DNA of 64,000 nt from Tistlia consotensis USBA 355 (GCF_900177295.1 NZ_FWZX01000008.1:62001-126000), one strand, 5' to 3'; positions 1 to 8,481 are shown, numbered from the stretch's first letter. Numbers and translations are program-made. The notes: a model not told the origin generated them from the sequence alone.

Positions 1-248
1 TCGCGCGTCGGCTCCAGGATCAGCGAGCGCGGCATGCGCGCCCGGCCACGGCCTTCGGCGAGGATATCGATCATCGGCAGGGTGAAGCCGGCCGTCTTGC
101 CCGTGCCGGTCTGGGCGACGCCGAGGACGTCACGACCCATCAGGACCATCGGGATGGCCTTTTCCTGGATCGGAGTCGGGGTCTGGTAGCCGAGATCGGC
201 TAACGCATGGAGGGTCTCCGGACGGAGACCGAGATCGTCAAATGTCAT
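1..248 (-). CDS. DEAD-box ATP-dependent RNA helicase, N-terminal part (cut by window start)
   Basis: The gene reads leftward off the window edge; only the first 82 codons are present. The product is an RNA helicase that unwinds structured RNA using ATP, as in the RhlE/DeaD group. Visible motifs are the Q motif (LGYQTPTPIQ), Walker A motif I (AQTGTGKT) and the start of motif Ia (PTR) at the edge. The ATG at 248 is at the normal distance before the Q motif. A TATATA-like run lies about 15-20 bases upstream on this strand and may be its -10. The helicase subfamily cannot be fixed without the C-terminal half. Confidence 0.9.
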   Translation of the reverse strand, partial: MTFDDLGLRPETLHALADLGYQTPTPIQEKAIPMVLMGRDVLGVAQTGTGKTAGFTLPMIDILAEGRGRARMPRSLILEPTR

Positions 249-451
249 GTTGCTCCGGGAAGCTATATATCTGGAAGGCGACGGACGGGTCGTCCTTTTC
301 CACGCCTTCGATGTGGGTCTTCCTATGCGGCGTTCAACCGTGGAAGTCAAGGAAAAGCCCGGTGGAAGCCTTGTCTTGGCCAGGGGACGGGCCTGTGTTA
401 TGCGCATGCTAGCGAATAATAATTGCCGATTTATTGCCGGGAGAGACTGAA

Positions 452-994
452 ATGCTCGTCGATCCTGAAGACTCGCTGTTGCTGGTCGTCGACCTGCAGC
501 AGCGCCTGGCGCCGGCAGTCGCCGGCCACGAGGCGATCGAGGCGCGCGTCGTGCGGCTGATCCACGGCGCCCGCCGGCTGCGCGTGCCGGTGCTGGCCAG
601 CGAGCAGTATCCGGAAGGCCTGGGCCCGACGATCGCGCCGGTCTCGGCGCTGCTGCGGCCCGAGGAGCGGATCGCCAAGCGCGCCTTCTCCTGCGCCGAC
701 GAGCCGGACTTCATGCAGGCGCTGGCCGAGGCCGGGCGCGGCCAGATCGTGATCTGCGGCATGGAGGCGCACGTCTGTGTGCTGCAGACCGCGGTCGAGC
801 TGGCCGAGGCGCGCTTCACCGTCTTCGCGGTCGCCGACGCCATGGGCTCGCGCGACCCGGCCAACCGCGCGGTCGCCCTGCAGCGCATGACCGCGCTCGG
901 GATCGAGCCGGTGACCAGCGAGATGGTCCTCTTCGAGTGGCTGCGCCGCTCCGACAACGAGGCCTTCAGGGACCTGCTGGACCTGATCAAGTGA
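452..994 (+). CDS. Isochorismatase-family cysteine hydrolase
   Basis: A 180-residue single-domain protein of the isochorismatase-like fold. The expected catalytic triad is visible: Asp14 in VVDLQQRL, Lys76 in ERIAKRAF and Cys109 in GMEAHVCVLQT. Family members hydrolyse amides, vinyl ethers or related small molecules; the substrate cannot be told from sequence. The ATG at 452 follows a GGGAGAGA ribosome binding site; an upstream in-frame TTG at 434 has no such site. It is followed after 10 bases by an alpha/beta hydrolase gene, so the two are probably co-transcribed. It probably acts in the cytoplasm, as no signal peptide is seen. Confidence 0.85.
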   Translation: MLVDPEDSLLLVVDLQQRLAPAVAGHEAIEARVVRLIHGARRLRVPVLASEQYPEGLGPTIAPVSALLRPEERIAKRAFSCADEPDFMQALAEAGRGQIVICGMEAHVCVLQTAVELAEARFTVFAVADAMGSRDPANRAVALQRMTALGIEPVTSEMVLFEWLRRSDNEAFRDLLDLIK

Positions 995-1004
995 CGGGGA
1001 CCAA

Positions 1005-1724
1005 GTGACGGGTGAGATTCACGTGACGGGCAAGACTTCGCTCGCCTTGCTGCCGGGCCTGCTGCTCGACCGGACCTTCTGGCGCCACCAGGAAGCGGCG
1101 CTGGCCGACCTCGCCGAGATCCGGGTCGCCGACTTCTCGACCCAGGACAGCATCGAGGCCATGGCGCGCTCGGTGCTCGAGATGATGCCCGGGCGCTTCG
1201 CCCTCTGCGGCCTCTCGATGGGCGGCTACGTCGCGCTCGCGGTCGCACACCTGGCGCCGGAGCGGGTCGAGCGGCTCTGCCTGATGGACACCAAGGCGGC
1301 GCCCGACAGCCCCGAGAACACGGCGCGCCGGCGCGGCCTGCTGGAGCTCGCCGCCAAGGGCCAGTTCAAGGGCGTGACGCCGAAGCTGCTGCCGCTGCTG
1401 ATCCACGAGGCGCGGCTCGGCGACACCGACCTGACCGGCGACCTGATGGCCCAGGCCGAGCGCATCGGCCGCGACGGCTTCGCGCGCCAGCAGACCGCGA
1501 TCATGACCCGGCCCGACGCCCGGCCCTGGCTCGCCGGCATCCGCTGCCCGACCCTGGTCATGGTCGGCCGCCAGGATGCCCTGACGCCGATGGAGAACGC
1601 GACCGAGCTGGCCGCCGGCATCCCGGACTCGCGGCTCGTCGTGATCGACGACTGCGGCCACCTGCCGCCGCTCGAGCGGCCCGAGGAGACCAACCGCCAG
1701 CTCAGGCGCTGGCTCGGGGCCTGA
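1005..1724 (+). CDS. Alpha/beta-fold hydrolase
   Basis: A 239-residue soluble alpha/beta hydrolase with the nucleophile elbow GLSMGG (Ser71), acid Asp191 in GRQDALTP and His219 in DDCGHLPP, spaced as in the family. The length is typical of small esterases or 3-oxoadipate enol-lactonase-like enzymes, but substrate specificity is not predictable. The start is a GTG at 1005, with a second in-frame GTG at 1023 as an alternative. It lies directly behind the isochorismatase-like gene, which suggests joint breakdown of a small amide or ester. Its 3' end overlaps the convergent cytochrome b561 gene by 23 bases. Confidence 0.85.
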   Translation: MTGEIHVTGKTSLALLPGLLLDRTFWRHQEAALADLAEIRVADFSTQDSIEAMARSVLEMMPGRFALCGLSMGGYVALAVAHLAPERVERLCLMDTKAAPDSPENTARRRGLLELAAKGQFKGVTPKLLPLLIHEARLGDTDLTGDLMAQAERIGRDGFARQQTAIMTRPDARPWLAGIRCPTLVMVGRQDALTPMENATELAAGIPDSRLVVIDDCGHLPPLERPEETNRQLRRWLGA

Positions 1725-2280
1725 TCCGCCGCGCGGCGGCCGCGCGGCGCCCGCCGAAGCCGGCCATGCTGGAGAACACCCCGTCGCGGAACAGCAGGGC
1801 GTGTGCCAGGGCGGCCGCCAGGTGGCCCAGGAAGGTCGCGAAGAGCAGCAGCGCCAGGACCGTGTGCGCGCTGCGCAGCAGGGCGTAGAGACCGGCGTCG
1901 GGCGCCAGGATCGGCGGCAGCTCGACAGTGCCCAGCAGCAGGATCGGATAGCCGGCCGCCGACAGCATCGCCCAGCCGACCAGCGGCAGCGCGACCATCA
2001 GCAGGTAGAGCAGCAGGTGCGAGCCGTGGGCGGCCAGCCGCATCGGCCGAGGCATCGCGGCCGGCAGCGGCGGCGGCGGCGCCAGCAGGCGATTGATCAC
2101 GCGCACCGCGGCCAGCACCAGGATCAGCAGCCCGAGCGGCTCGTGGATCGTCACCAGGCGATGGTAGTCGGTCAGCGACGCGGCCATGGCGATGCCGATG
2201 AACAGCATCGCCAGGATCAGCGCCGCCATGACCCAGTGCAGCAGGCGCGAGGCGAAGGGGAAGCGGGCGGGCCGGTTCAT
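1702..2280 (-). CDS. Cytochrome b561 family membrane protein
   Basis: A 192-residue integral membrane di-haem b-type cytochrome with about four hydrophobic segments. Candidate haem ligands include His in RLLHWVMAA near the N terminus, His in VTIHEPLG, His in LAAHGSHLLLY and His in LLRSAHTVLALL. Bacterial b561 proteins pass electrons between quinol and periplasmic partners. The ATG at 2280 lies two bases after the stop of the upstream catalase-like gene, so the two are translationally linked; a GTG two codons earlier is possible. The catalase-like/b561 pairing recurs in proteobacteria and suggests a membrane peroxide-handling module. The C terminus is Ala/Arg rich. Confidence 0.85.
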   Translation of the reverse strand: MNRPARFPFASRLLHWVMAALILAMLFIGIAMAASLTDYHRLVTIHEPLGLLILVLAAVRVINRLLAPPPPLPAAMPRPMRLAAHGSHLLLYLLMVALPLVGWAMLSAAGYPILLLGTVELPPILAPDAGLYALLRSAHTVLALLLFATFLGHLAAALAHALLFRDGVFSSMAGFGGRRAAAARRIRPRASA

Positions 2281-2282
2281 GG

Positions 2283-3410
2283 TCACGATCCCTTGCCGGA
2301 GGCCTGGAGCTGGACCGCGCTCGGCTGCTTCGGCTCGCCGGCGCGCAGGGTGAAGGAGCGGGCGTAGGCGGCCGAGCGCGCGCTCAGCAGCGGGTCGTCG
2401 GTCGGCGCGATGCCGGGCGGCAGCACCAGCGGGTCGAAGTTGATGTCGCGGCAGTTGCCGGCGGCCTCGGCCTCGACCCGGTCGATCGTCAGGGTGCCGA
2501 GGTCGAGCCGCTCCCGCCCGGCCGGCCAGGGCAGCGTCGCGTCGTCCGTCGGGTCACCGGGCTGGCCCAGGGTGACCACGAGGTGCCACTGCACCGGCCC
2601 CTCTGCGACGCGGCGGATCATGGCGTCGAACAGGAAGTTGGGATCGTCGGGCGATGCCTCCGCCGGCGTCGCCGCGACGACCGGCCCGGCCGCGACCATC
2701 GACCAGCGGACCGGCGTGGCGCGGCCCTGGGCATCGACGAAGCGGAAGGCATCGAGGCTGTTGTAGCTGTCGTCGGCGAAGCCGGAGGTGACGCTGCGTG
2801 CCTTGATCAGCGCCAGCGCCGCCGCGGTCTCGGGATGGCTCGCGACGAAGGCCTGCAGGCGCGCCGGGTCGGGCTTGCCGGTCGCCGGGTCCGGCCGCGA
2901 GGCGACCAGCTGGTCGGTGAAGGCGGCCGCACCCCTGAAGGGGAAGACCGGGATGTCGTTCATGCCGGTGCGCCACTCGCCGCCGCCGGCCGGCCGGAAG
3001 CTCAGCGCCATGCTGCGCACGGTGCCGGTCGCGTCGCCGGCGAAGGGCTGGCCGCCGGCGAGGGCGAAGCGGCCGACGACCGGCGTCCGGCCGGGCTGGA
3101 ACACGGCAGCGCTGGACAGGCGCTCGCCAGCGCCGTTGCTGTCGAAGCTGCCGGCGATGCACAGACCCTTGGCGTGGTTGCGGCGGAAGCCCGGATGGAC
3201 GCCGTTGGCGGCGTCGAAGGCCGCCATGACCTTGGCCTGGGTCAGACGGTCGGGCGACAGCCAGCCGCCGGCATAGGCGAAGCAGGCGACGACGGCCGCG
3301 ACCGCAAGGGCAATGCCGGCGAGGGCGAGCGGGGCGCCGCGCCGTCTCAGCGACGACAGCCGATAGGGATTGGACGGGGCGGGGGAGGGCGTGCTGGATC
3401 GGGGCTTCAC
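2283..3410 (-). CDS. Catalase-related haem peroxidase (SrpA-like), membrane anchored
   Basis: A 375-residue protein of the small catalase-related clade (SrpA type). Features in order: a short Pro/Ser-rich basic N terminus, a hydrophobic signal-anchor (about residues 28-48), then the catalase-like core with the distal His in GFRRNHAKG and the segment FRPAGGGEWRTGMNDIPVF. It lacks the long C-terminal parts of classic catalases. I chose the GTG at 3410 because AGGAGG lies seven bases upstream; the frame is open further 5' but that part would be a proline run. It forms an operon with the downstream cytochrome b561 gene. It probably decomposes peroxides at the periplasmic face. Confidence 0.82.
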   Translation of the reverse strand: MKPRSSTPSPAPSNPYRLSSLRRRGAPLALAGIALAVAAVVACFAYAGGWLSPDRLTQAKVMAAFDAANGVHPGFRRNHAKGLCIAGSFDSNGAGERLSSAAVFQPGRTPVVGRFALAGGQPFAGDATGTVRSMALSFRPAGGGEWRTGMNDIPVFPFRGAAAFTDQLVASRPDPATGKPDPARLQAFVASHPETAAALALIKARSVTSGFADDSYNSLDAFRFVDAQGRATPVRWSMVAAGPVVAATPAEASPDDPNFLFDAMIRRVAEGPVQWHLVVTLGQPGDPTDDATLPWPAGRERLDLGTLTIDRVEAEAAGNCRDINFDPLVLPPGIAPTDDPLLSARSAAYARSFTLRAGEPKQPSAVQLQASGKGS

Positions 3411-3559
3411 GTCTGGCCTCCTGAGCGGCGGCGGTGGCGGTGGCGGGGGGCCGCTCCCAGGGTGTGGCGACGCCGCCGGGCCGAGGCACGTCAACTTTCG
3501 GTGACCTGCCCTGTCTGCGCCGGCGCTAGGATCCGGCGGCCGATACGCAGGAGGGTCCG

Positions 3560-4276
3560 ATGAAGCTCTATTCCGCGCCGCTCAGCCTGTTCGCCCGCAA
3601 GGTCGAGATCGCTCTCGCCGAGAAGGGCCTGGCCTTCGAGAGGGTCATGGTGCCGTTCAGCCAGGAGCGCGGCTACGCCCCCAAGCATCCCGACGTGCTG
3701 GCCGCGAATCCCAAGGGCCAGGTGCCGGTGCTGCTCGACGGCGACCTCACCCTCTACGACTCGACGGTGATCCTCGAGTACCTGGAGGACGCCTATCCGC
3801 AGCCGCCGCTCTATCCGAGCGGGCCGGCCGAGCGGGCGCGCTGCCGCCAGCTCGAGCTCTACGCCGACGAGGTCATGCTGCCGCCGGTCCGCGCGCTGAT
3901 GCACCGGCCGGGCCCGAAGCCGGCCGACGCGGCGCTCTGGGACTCCTGGGAGGCCGAGGCCGCGAAGGCGCTGCCGGCGATCGCGCGGCAGTACGAGACG
4001 CTCGATCGCCGGCTCGAGGGCCGCGAGCATCTCTGCGGCGCCTTCGGCGTCGCCGACATCGCGGTCTTCCTGCAGGTGCTCTACGGCCAGCGCCTGGCCG
4101 GCCCGCCGCTGGAACCGCACGCGGCGCTTTCCGACTGGTGGCGGCGGGTCGCCGAGCGGCCCTCGGTCGCGCCGGTCGCCGCCGAGCTGGTCGACGCCGA
4201 TCGCGCCCTGTCGCGACCCGTCGCCGGCGCCTGGGCCGGCACGCCGCGTACGAGCTGGCTGCCCGCCGCGGGCTGA
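3560..4276 (+). CDS. Glutathione S-transferase family protein
   Basis: A 238-residue GST with an N-terminal thioredoxin-like domain (MKLYSAPLSLFARKVEIALAE, residues 1-80) and an alpha-helical C-terminal domain. Conserved GST features are seen: NPKGQVPVLLDG with the cis-proline, and the glutathione-binding DSTVILEYLE. Ser and Phe near position 9-11 take the place of the catalytic Ser/Tyr/Cys region. It may conjugate or reduce small electrophiles; the substrate is unknown. It stands alone, transcribed away from the catalase-like gene and convergent with the lipoprotein gene. AGGAGGG lies seven bases before the ATG. Confidence 0.87.
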   Translation: MKLYSAPLSLFARKVEIALAEKGLAFERVMVPFSQERGYAPKHPDVLAANPKGQVPVLLDGDLTLYDSTVILEYLEDAYPQPPLYPSGPAERARCRQLELYADEVMLPPVRALMHRPGPKPADAALWDSWEAEAAKALPAIARQYETLDRRLEGREHLCGAFGVADIAVFLQVLYGQRLAGPPLEPHAALSDWWRRVAERPSVAPVAAELVDADRALSRPVAGAWAGTPRTSWLPAAG

Positions 4277-4292
4277 GCCCGCGGACCCGGAC

Positions 4293-4898
4293 TCAGAAGG
4301 CGCCGGCGCCGCTGAGCGCGCTCAGCTCGATGTTGCTGTTCCTGTCGCCGGTCGGCCGGATCGGCGGGAAGAGATCCAGGGTGATCTGCTTCATCAGCGC
4401 CACGAAGCGCGGGTCGTCGGGCGAGGTCGCCGCCGGGACATAGCCCTGGGTCGAGGTCATGCGCCGGAAGCCCTCGCAGAAGATCGCCAGCACCGTGATG
4501 CCTTCGCCCTGGCGGCCCATGCTCTTCGGCAGCTCGCCGTTCTTGCAGACCGCGTACTCGTCCCATTTGACCGGCGGGTCGAAGACCAGGACGACCTTGT
4601 AGGCGGCCTTCTTCAGGGCCGGCGACGGATCGGTCGTGACCGGAAAGCGCGCGCCGAAGCGGTGGTCGGTCAGGACCCGGTCGACGACGCGCTTCAGCGC
4701 TGCCTCCTGGCCGGGGAAGGGCTCGCCGGACAGGTAGGCGGCCATGCCGCCGTTCGCCGCCGGGCCGTTCAGCACCGAGAGGTCGTAGGCGTCGTAGACG
4801 TAGGCCGGGCCGCTCACCGGACCGCTGCTGCAGCCGGCGAGGCCGAGAACCGACAGGGTCGCCAGCGCCAGGACCGAAAGGCGGGAGAGGGGCTTCAT
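4293..4898 (-). CDS. Predicted lipoprotein of unknown function
   Basis: A 201-residue protein with a type II signal peptide: basic MKPLSRLS, a hydrophobic stretch and the lipobox LAGC with Cys23. The mature part has no domain I recognise. It contains DRVLTDHRFGARFPVTTDPSPAL, KVVLVFDPP, and two cysteines (VCKNGELP, AIFCEGF) that could form a disulfide in the periplasm. It is probably anchored in the outer or inner membrane. The frame is open upstream, but the ATG at 4898 gives a clean signal peptide. It is convergent with the GST gene with a 16-base gap. Confidence 0.75.
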   Translation of the reverse strand: MKPLSRLSVLALATLSVLGLAGCSSGPVSGPAYVYDAYDLSVLNGPAANGGMAAYLSGEPFPGQEAALKRVVDRVLTDHRFGARFPVTTDPSPALKKAAYKVVLVFDPPVKWDEYAVCKNGELPKSMGRQGEGITVLAIFCEGFRRMTSTQGYVPAATSPDDPRFVALMKQITLDLFPPIRPTGDRNSNIELSALSGAGAF

Positions 4899-5050
4899 GG
4901 TCGCGTGCTCACCGTGACAGGCAGGGGACGACCCCCAGAGATGGGGCGCCGCCCGCCCCCCGGCAACGGCCCGCGCGGTCGCAGGCGGATCGTCGGATGC
5001 CATTGTTGGCCGAGTGTTGTCCGGCCAGGGTTTCCACGGGACCTCACGGA

Positions 5051-5078
5051 TATTATCTTACGATCGTTCCATCGATCG
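5051..5078 (+). promoter_or_regulatory. Candidate vapBC promoter and autoregulatory operator
   Basis: TATTAT at 5051-5056 is a good -10. Immediately downstream two CGATCG half-sites (5061-5066 and 5073-5078) are separated by six bases and would cover the transcription start. VapB-type antitoxins repress their own promoter through inverted repeats, so this arrangement is plausible. No convincing -35 is seen. Inferred only. Confidence 0.4.
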
Positions 5079-5090
5079 AGGATTGGAAAG

Positions 5091-5309
5091 ATGCCGAGCA
5101 AGGAGACTGCGCGCCTGTCGTCGAAGTTCCAGATCTCGATCCCGAAGGCCGTGCGTGCGGCCCGCGACTGGAAGGCAGGTCAGGAGTTCGCCTTCATACC
5201 GAAGGGCGAAGGCGTGCTGCTGGTGCCGGTGCCGAAGGTCGGCGACCTCGCCGGCCTGGCCAAAGGCGCAAACCCGGAGGGCTACCGCGACCGCTCGGAC
5301 CGCTACTGA
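5091..5309 (+). CDS. vapB: VapB-type antitoxin, AbrB/SpoVT fold
   Basis: A 72-residue DNA-binding antitoxin. The N-terminal swapped-hairpin AbrB signature is clear: ARLSSKFQISIPKAVRAA. The C terminus (GDLAGLAKGANPEGYRDRSD) is the usual segment that blocks the toxin active site. It neutralises the downstream VapC by direct binding and should repress the operon. The ATG at 5091 follows GGAAAG. Its stop overlaps the vapC start in a TGATG, giving translational coupling typical for these pairs. Confidence 0.88.
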   Translation: MPSKETARLSSKFQISIPKAVRAARDWKAGQEFAFIPKGEGVLLVPVPKVGDLAGLAKGANPEGYRDRSDRY

Positions 5310-5689
5310 TGCGACTGGTCGATACCTCGGCCTGGGTCGAATGGCTGATCGCCTCGCCGACGGGGGCGGTGCTGGCGGCAGAGATCCCAGACCGTTCGGA
5401 TTGGCTGGTTCCGACCATCGTGCAGCTCGAACTCGTCAAGTGGCTGACCCGCGAGGCCGGCGAGGAAAAGGCCGACCAGGTCATCGCCTTCACCCAGACC
5501 TGCCGAATCGCAGAGCTCGACACGGCGACGGCGCTCTCGGCGGCCGAGCTCTGTGCCCGCCACAAGCTCGCCACAGCGGACGCCATCGTCTACGCGACGG
5601 CGCTGGCTCACGGCGCGGATCTGCTGACCTGCGACCGTCATTTCGAGAACCTGCCGGGCGTCAGGCTGGTGTCGAAGGGGCGAACCTGA
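5309..5689 (+). CDS. vapC: VapC-type toxin, PIN-domain ribonuclease
   Basis: A 126-residue PIN-domain RNase, probably Mg-dependent, cutting tRNA or rRNA to stop translation. The four acidic active-site residues are present: Asp5 (LVDTSAWVE), Glu41 (VQLELVKW), Asp91 (ATADAIVYATA) and Asp109 (TCDRHF). All are intact, so the toxin should be active. The start overlaps the vapB stop by one base. A small helix-turn-helix-like gene follows 43 bases downstream. The pair sits between a lipoprotein gene and parE without visible mobile-element remains. Confidence 0.9.
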   Translation: MRLVDTSAWVEWLIASPTGAVLAAEIPDRSDWLVPTIVQLELVKWLTREAGEEKADQVIAFTQTCRIAELDTATALSAAELCARHKLATADAIVYATALAHGADLLTCDRHFENLPGVRLVSKGRT

Positions 5690-5732
5690 GCCCTGTTGCG
5701 GGCTGGCATGCGTGGGGATGTGGAGTGAGCCG

Positions 5733-5978
5733 ATGGTTCCAGCGCGTCCTGTCGGAGAGGTCATTCGAAGCGCGAGGGAGGGCCTCGGGCTGGACGACGA
5801 GTTCTGCGCCCGGCAGTGCGTCCTCTCGTCGTCGTGCTATTACGACGTCGAAGCCTACGACGACGAGTTCTTCACCAACGTTTCGCTCGGCACGGCGAGG
5901 CGGATCTGCAAGCTGCTGGGATTGGATCTGCTCGACCTGACGGCAGGTTTCCTGCCGGCGGCGATCGCCGAGGGATGA
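5733..5978 (+). CDS. Small XRE-like helix-turn-helix protein
   Basis: An 81-residue protein (from the ATG at 5733, preceded by GGAG; ATG 5718 or GTG 5712 are alternatives). VGEVIRSAREGLGL followed by helical segments and SLGTARRICKLLGLDLLDL resembles an XRE-type DNA-binding domain, whose last helix often reads ARRIAKALGL. The middle (CVLSSSCYYDVEAYDDEFF) is unusual for the family, with three cysteines and acidic residues, so DNA binding is uncertain. It sits directly behind vapC in the same direction and could be a third member of that operon. Function otherwise unknown. Confidence 0.55.
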   Translation: MVPARPVGEVIRSAREGLGLDDEFCARQCVLSSSCYYDVEAYDDEFFTNVSLGTARRICKLLGLDLLDLTAGFLPAAIAEG

Positions 5979-5999
5979 TGCTGAATTCTACGCCCCGCC

Positions 6000-7994
6000 T
6001 CACACGTCGAGCGTGTCGGCCTCGACGAAGCGGGCGTGTTCCTGGATGAAGGCGAAGCGCAGCTCGGGCTTGCGGCCCATCAGCTGCTCGACCCGCTCGG
6101 CGGTCTCGGCGAGGCCGAGGGCGGGGTCGTCGAGCGAGGCGGCCTGGTTGACCACGACGCGCAGCAGGGTGCGGCGCTTCGGGTCCATGGTCGTCTCCTT
6201 GAGCTGGGCCGCAGGCATCTCGCCCAAGCCCTTGAAGCGGCTGATCTCGACCTTGCCGCGGCCCTTGAACTCGGTGGCCATCAGCTCCTCGCGGTGGGCG
6301 TCGTCGCGGGCGTAGAGTACCTTGCCGCCCTGGCTCAGGCGATAGAGCGGCGGCTGGGCCAGGTAGAGCCGCCCGCTCTCGATCAGGCCCGGCATCTCCT
6401 TGTAGAAGAAGGTCATCAAGAGGCTGGCGATGTGCGCGCCGTCGACGTCGGCGTCGGTCATGATGATGATGCGCTCGTAGCGCAGCTTGTCGACGTCGAA
6501 CGAGCCGCGCGTGCCGCAGCCCAGGGCCTGGCCGATGTCCTGGACCTCCTGGTTGGCCTTCAGCTTGTCGAACGAGGCGCTGGCGACGTTCAGGATCTTG
6601 CCGCGCAGCGGCAGGATCGCCTGGGTCTCGCGGCTGCGCGCCTGCTTGGCCGAGCCGCCGGCCGAATCCCCCTCGACCAGGAAGATCTCGGTGTTCTCGG
6701 CGGCGGTGCGGCTGCAGTCGGCCAGCTTGCCGGGCAGGCGCAGCTTGCGCGTCGCCGTCTTGCGGCTCATCTCCTTCTCGGCGCGCCGGCGCTGGCGCTC
6801 CTCGGCGCGCTCGACGATTCGCTCGAGCAGCAGGCGGGCGCGCTCGGGATGGCCGGTCAGCCAGTGGTCGAAGTGGTCCTTGACCGTCGACTCGACCAGG
6901 CGCTGGGCCTCGGGGCTGGCCAGCTTCTCCTTGGTCTGGCCCTGGAACTGCGGCTGCTCGATGAAGACCGACAACAGCGTGCAGGCGCCGCCCAGGAGAT
7001 CGTCTGCGGTGACCTGCGCCGTCTTCTTGTTGCCGACCAGGTCGCCGTAGCCCTTGAGGCCGCGCAGCAGGGCGCCGCGTAGGCCCTGGTCGTGGCTGCC
7101 GCCTTCCGGGGTCGGGATGGTGTTGCAGTAGGAGCTGGCGAAGCCCTCCTCGTCGGCCGGCCAGTCGACCGCCCACTCGACCTTGCCGACGCCGTCGGCG
7201 AACTTGACCTCGCCGGCGAAGGGCTCGCCGGTCAGGCTGCGTCGCTGGCCCAGGGCCGTGGCCAGGAAGTCCTTGAGGCCGCCGGGGAACTGCAGCGTCG
7301 CCTCGGCCGGCGTCTTGTCGTTGGCGCCGAGCAGCTCGGGCGCGCAGGACCAGCGGATCTCGACGCCGCGGAAGAGATAGGCCTTCGAGCGCACCATCTT
7401 GAACAGGCGCGCCGGCGAGAAGGACTGCTCGCCGAAGATCTCGCTGTCCGGCACGAAGCTGACCTGGGTGCCGCGCCGGTTCTGGGTCTGGCCGAGCTTC
7501 TGCAGCGGCGTCTGGGGCTTGCCGCGGGCGTAGCGCTGGGAGAAGAGCTGCCGGTCGCGGGCGACCTCGACCACGAGCTCTGAGGCCAGAGCGTTCACCG
7601 CCGACAGGCCGACGCCGTGCAGGCCGCCCGAGGTCGAGTAGGCGTTCTTCCTGAACTTCCCGCCCGAATGCAGCGTCGTCAGAATGACTTCCAGGGCGGA
7701 CTTGTCACGGTACTTCGGGTGCGGGTCGACCGGGATGCCGCGGCCGTTGTCGCGCACCGTGACCCGGTTGCCGGCCTCGAGCTGCAGCTCGATCCGACTG
7801 GCGTGGCCGGCGACCGCCTCGTCCATCGAGTTGTCGACCAGCTCGGCCACCAGGTGGTGCATGGCACGCTCGTCGGTGCCGCCGATGTACATGCCCGGGC
7901 GCAGGCGCACCGGCTCGAGGCCCTCGAGGACGTCGATGTCCTTGGCGCTGTAGCTGTCGTCGGTTTTCGCGAGATTCTGGAAGAGATCGGCCAT
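6000..7994 (-). CDS. parE: DNA topoisomerase IV subunit B (ParE)
   Basis: A 664-residue ATPase subunit of topoisomerase IV, which decatenates sister chromosomes together with ParC. Features in order: GHKL ATPase with LVAELVDNSMDEAV, DNGRGIPVDPHPK and TSGGLHGVGLSAVNAL; transducer domain; TOPRIM with VEGDSAGGSAKQARSR and MTDADVDGAHI; and the C-terminal MGRKPELRFAFIQEHA shared with GyrB/ParE. The DPHPK and short TOPRIM favour ParE over GyrB. The ATG at 7994 gives the standard N terminus (ADLFQNLAKTDD). It is divergent from the thioesterase gene; parC is not in the window. Confidence 0.95.
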   Translation of the reverse strand: MADLFQNLAKTDDSYSAKDIDVLEGLEPVRLRPGMYIGGTDERAMHHLVAELVDNSMDEAVAGHASRIELQLEAGNRVTVRDNGRGIPVDPHPKYRDKSALEVILTTLHSGGKFRKNAYSTSGGLHGVGLSAVNALASELVVEVARDRQLFSQRYARGKPQTPLQKLGQTQNRRGTQVSFVPDSEIFGEQSFSPARLFKMVRSKAYLFRGVEIRWSCAPELLGANDKTPAEATLQFPGGLKDFLATALGQRRSLTGEPFAGEVKFADGVGKVEWAVDWPADEEGFASSYCNTIPTPEGGSHDQGLRGALLRGLKGYGDLVGNKKTAQVTADDLLGGACTLLSVFIEQPQFQGQTKEKLASPEAQRLVESTVKDHFDHWLTGHPERARLLLERIVERAEERQRRRAEKEMSRKTATRKLRLPGKLADCSRTAAENTEIFLVEGDSAGGSAKQARSRETQAILPLRGKILNVASASFDKLKANQEVQDIGQALGCGTRGSFDVDKLRYERIIIMTDADVDGAHIASLLMTFFYKEMPGLIESGRLYLAQPPLYRLSQGGKVLYARDDAHREELMATEFKGRGKVEISRFKGLGEMPAAQLKETTMDPKRRTLLRVVVNQAASLDDPALGLAETAERVEQLMGRKPELRFAFIQEHARFVEADTLDV

Positions 7995-8058
7995 GACCCG
8001 CATTATAGGGAGCCGGAGGAAGCCGCAGCAAGCAGATGCTGTGGGCGAGAGGGGATGC

Positions 8059-8481
8059 ATGACAAGATCTAGTGGAAGTGGCGCGACTCCCGAGGCCGAA
8101 CTGGAGATCCCGCCGGCCGAGGAGCCGGCGCTGCGCACCCTGGCCATGCCGGCGGACGCCAACCCGAACGGCGACGTCTTCGGCGGCTGGGTGCTGGCCC
8201 AGATGGACCTCGCCGGCGCGGTGCCGGCCAGCGCCCTGGCGCGCGGCCGGATCGCCACCGTCGCGGTCGAGGCGCTGCGCTTCCACAAGCCGGTGATGAT
8301 CGGCGACCTGGTGTCCTGCTACGCCAGGATCGAGCGCGTCGGCACGACCTCGATTGCCGTGCGCATCCAGACCTGGGCCCGGCGCCGCTTCGGCGACGAG
8401 AACGTCAAGGTGACGGAGGGCATCTTCGTCTACGTCTCGATCGACGACAGCGGCCGGCCCCGGCCGGTGCCCAAGGACTGA
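8059..8481 (+). CDS. Acyl-CoA thioesterase, YciA-like hotdog fold
   Basis: A 140-residue hotdog-fold thioesterase that hydrolyses acyl-CoA to the free acid and CoA. The family signature is clear: RTLAMPADANPNGDVFGGWVLAQMD, with the active-site Asp in NPNGDVFGG, then VEALRFHKPVMIGDLVSCYA. The length fits YciA, usually a hexamer. I chose the ATG at 8059 after GAGAGGGG; an upstream ATG in frame at 7993 would overlap the divergent parE start. It stands alone. Confidence 0.9.
   Translation: MTRSSGSGATPEAELEIPPAEEPALRTLAMPADANPNGDVFGGWVLAQMDLAGAVPASALARGRIATVAVEALRFHKPVMIGDLVSCYARIERVGTTSIAVRIQTWARRRFGDENVKVTEGIFVYVSIDDSGRPRPVPKD

Noticed and set aside
1801-2367. Plus-strand open frame rich in Gln/Arg opposite cytochrome b561
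   Set aside because: It is antisense to a well-supported membrane protein gene and is low-complexity.
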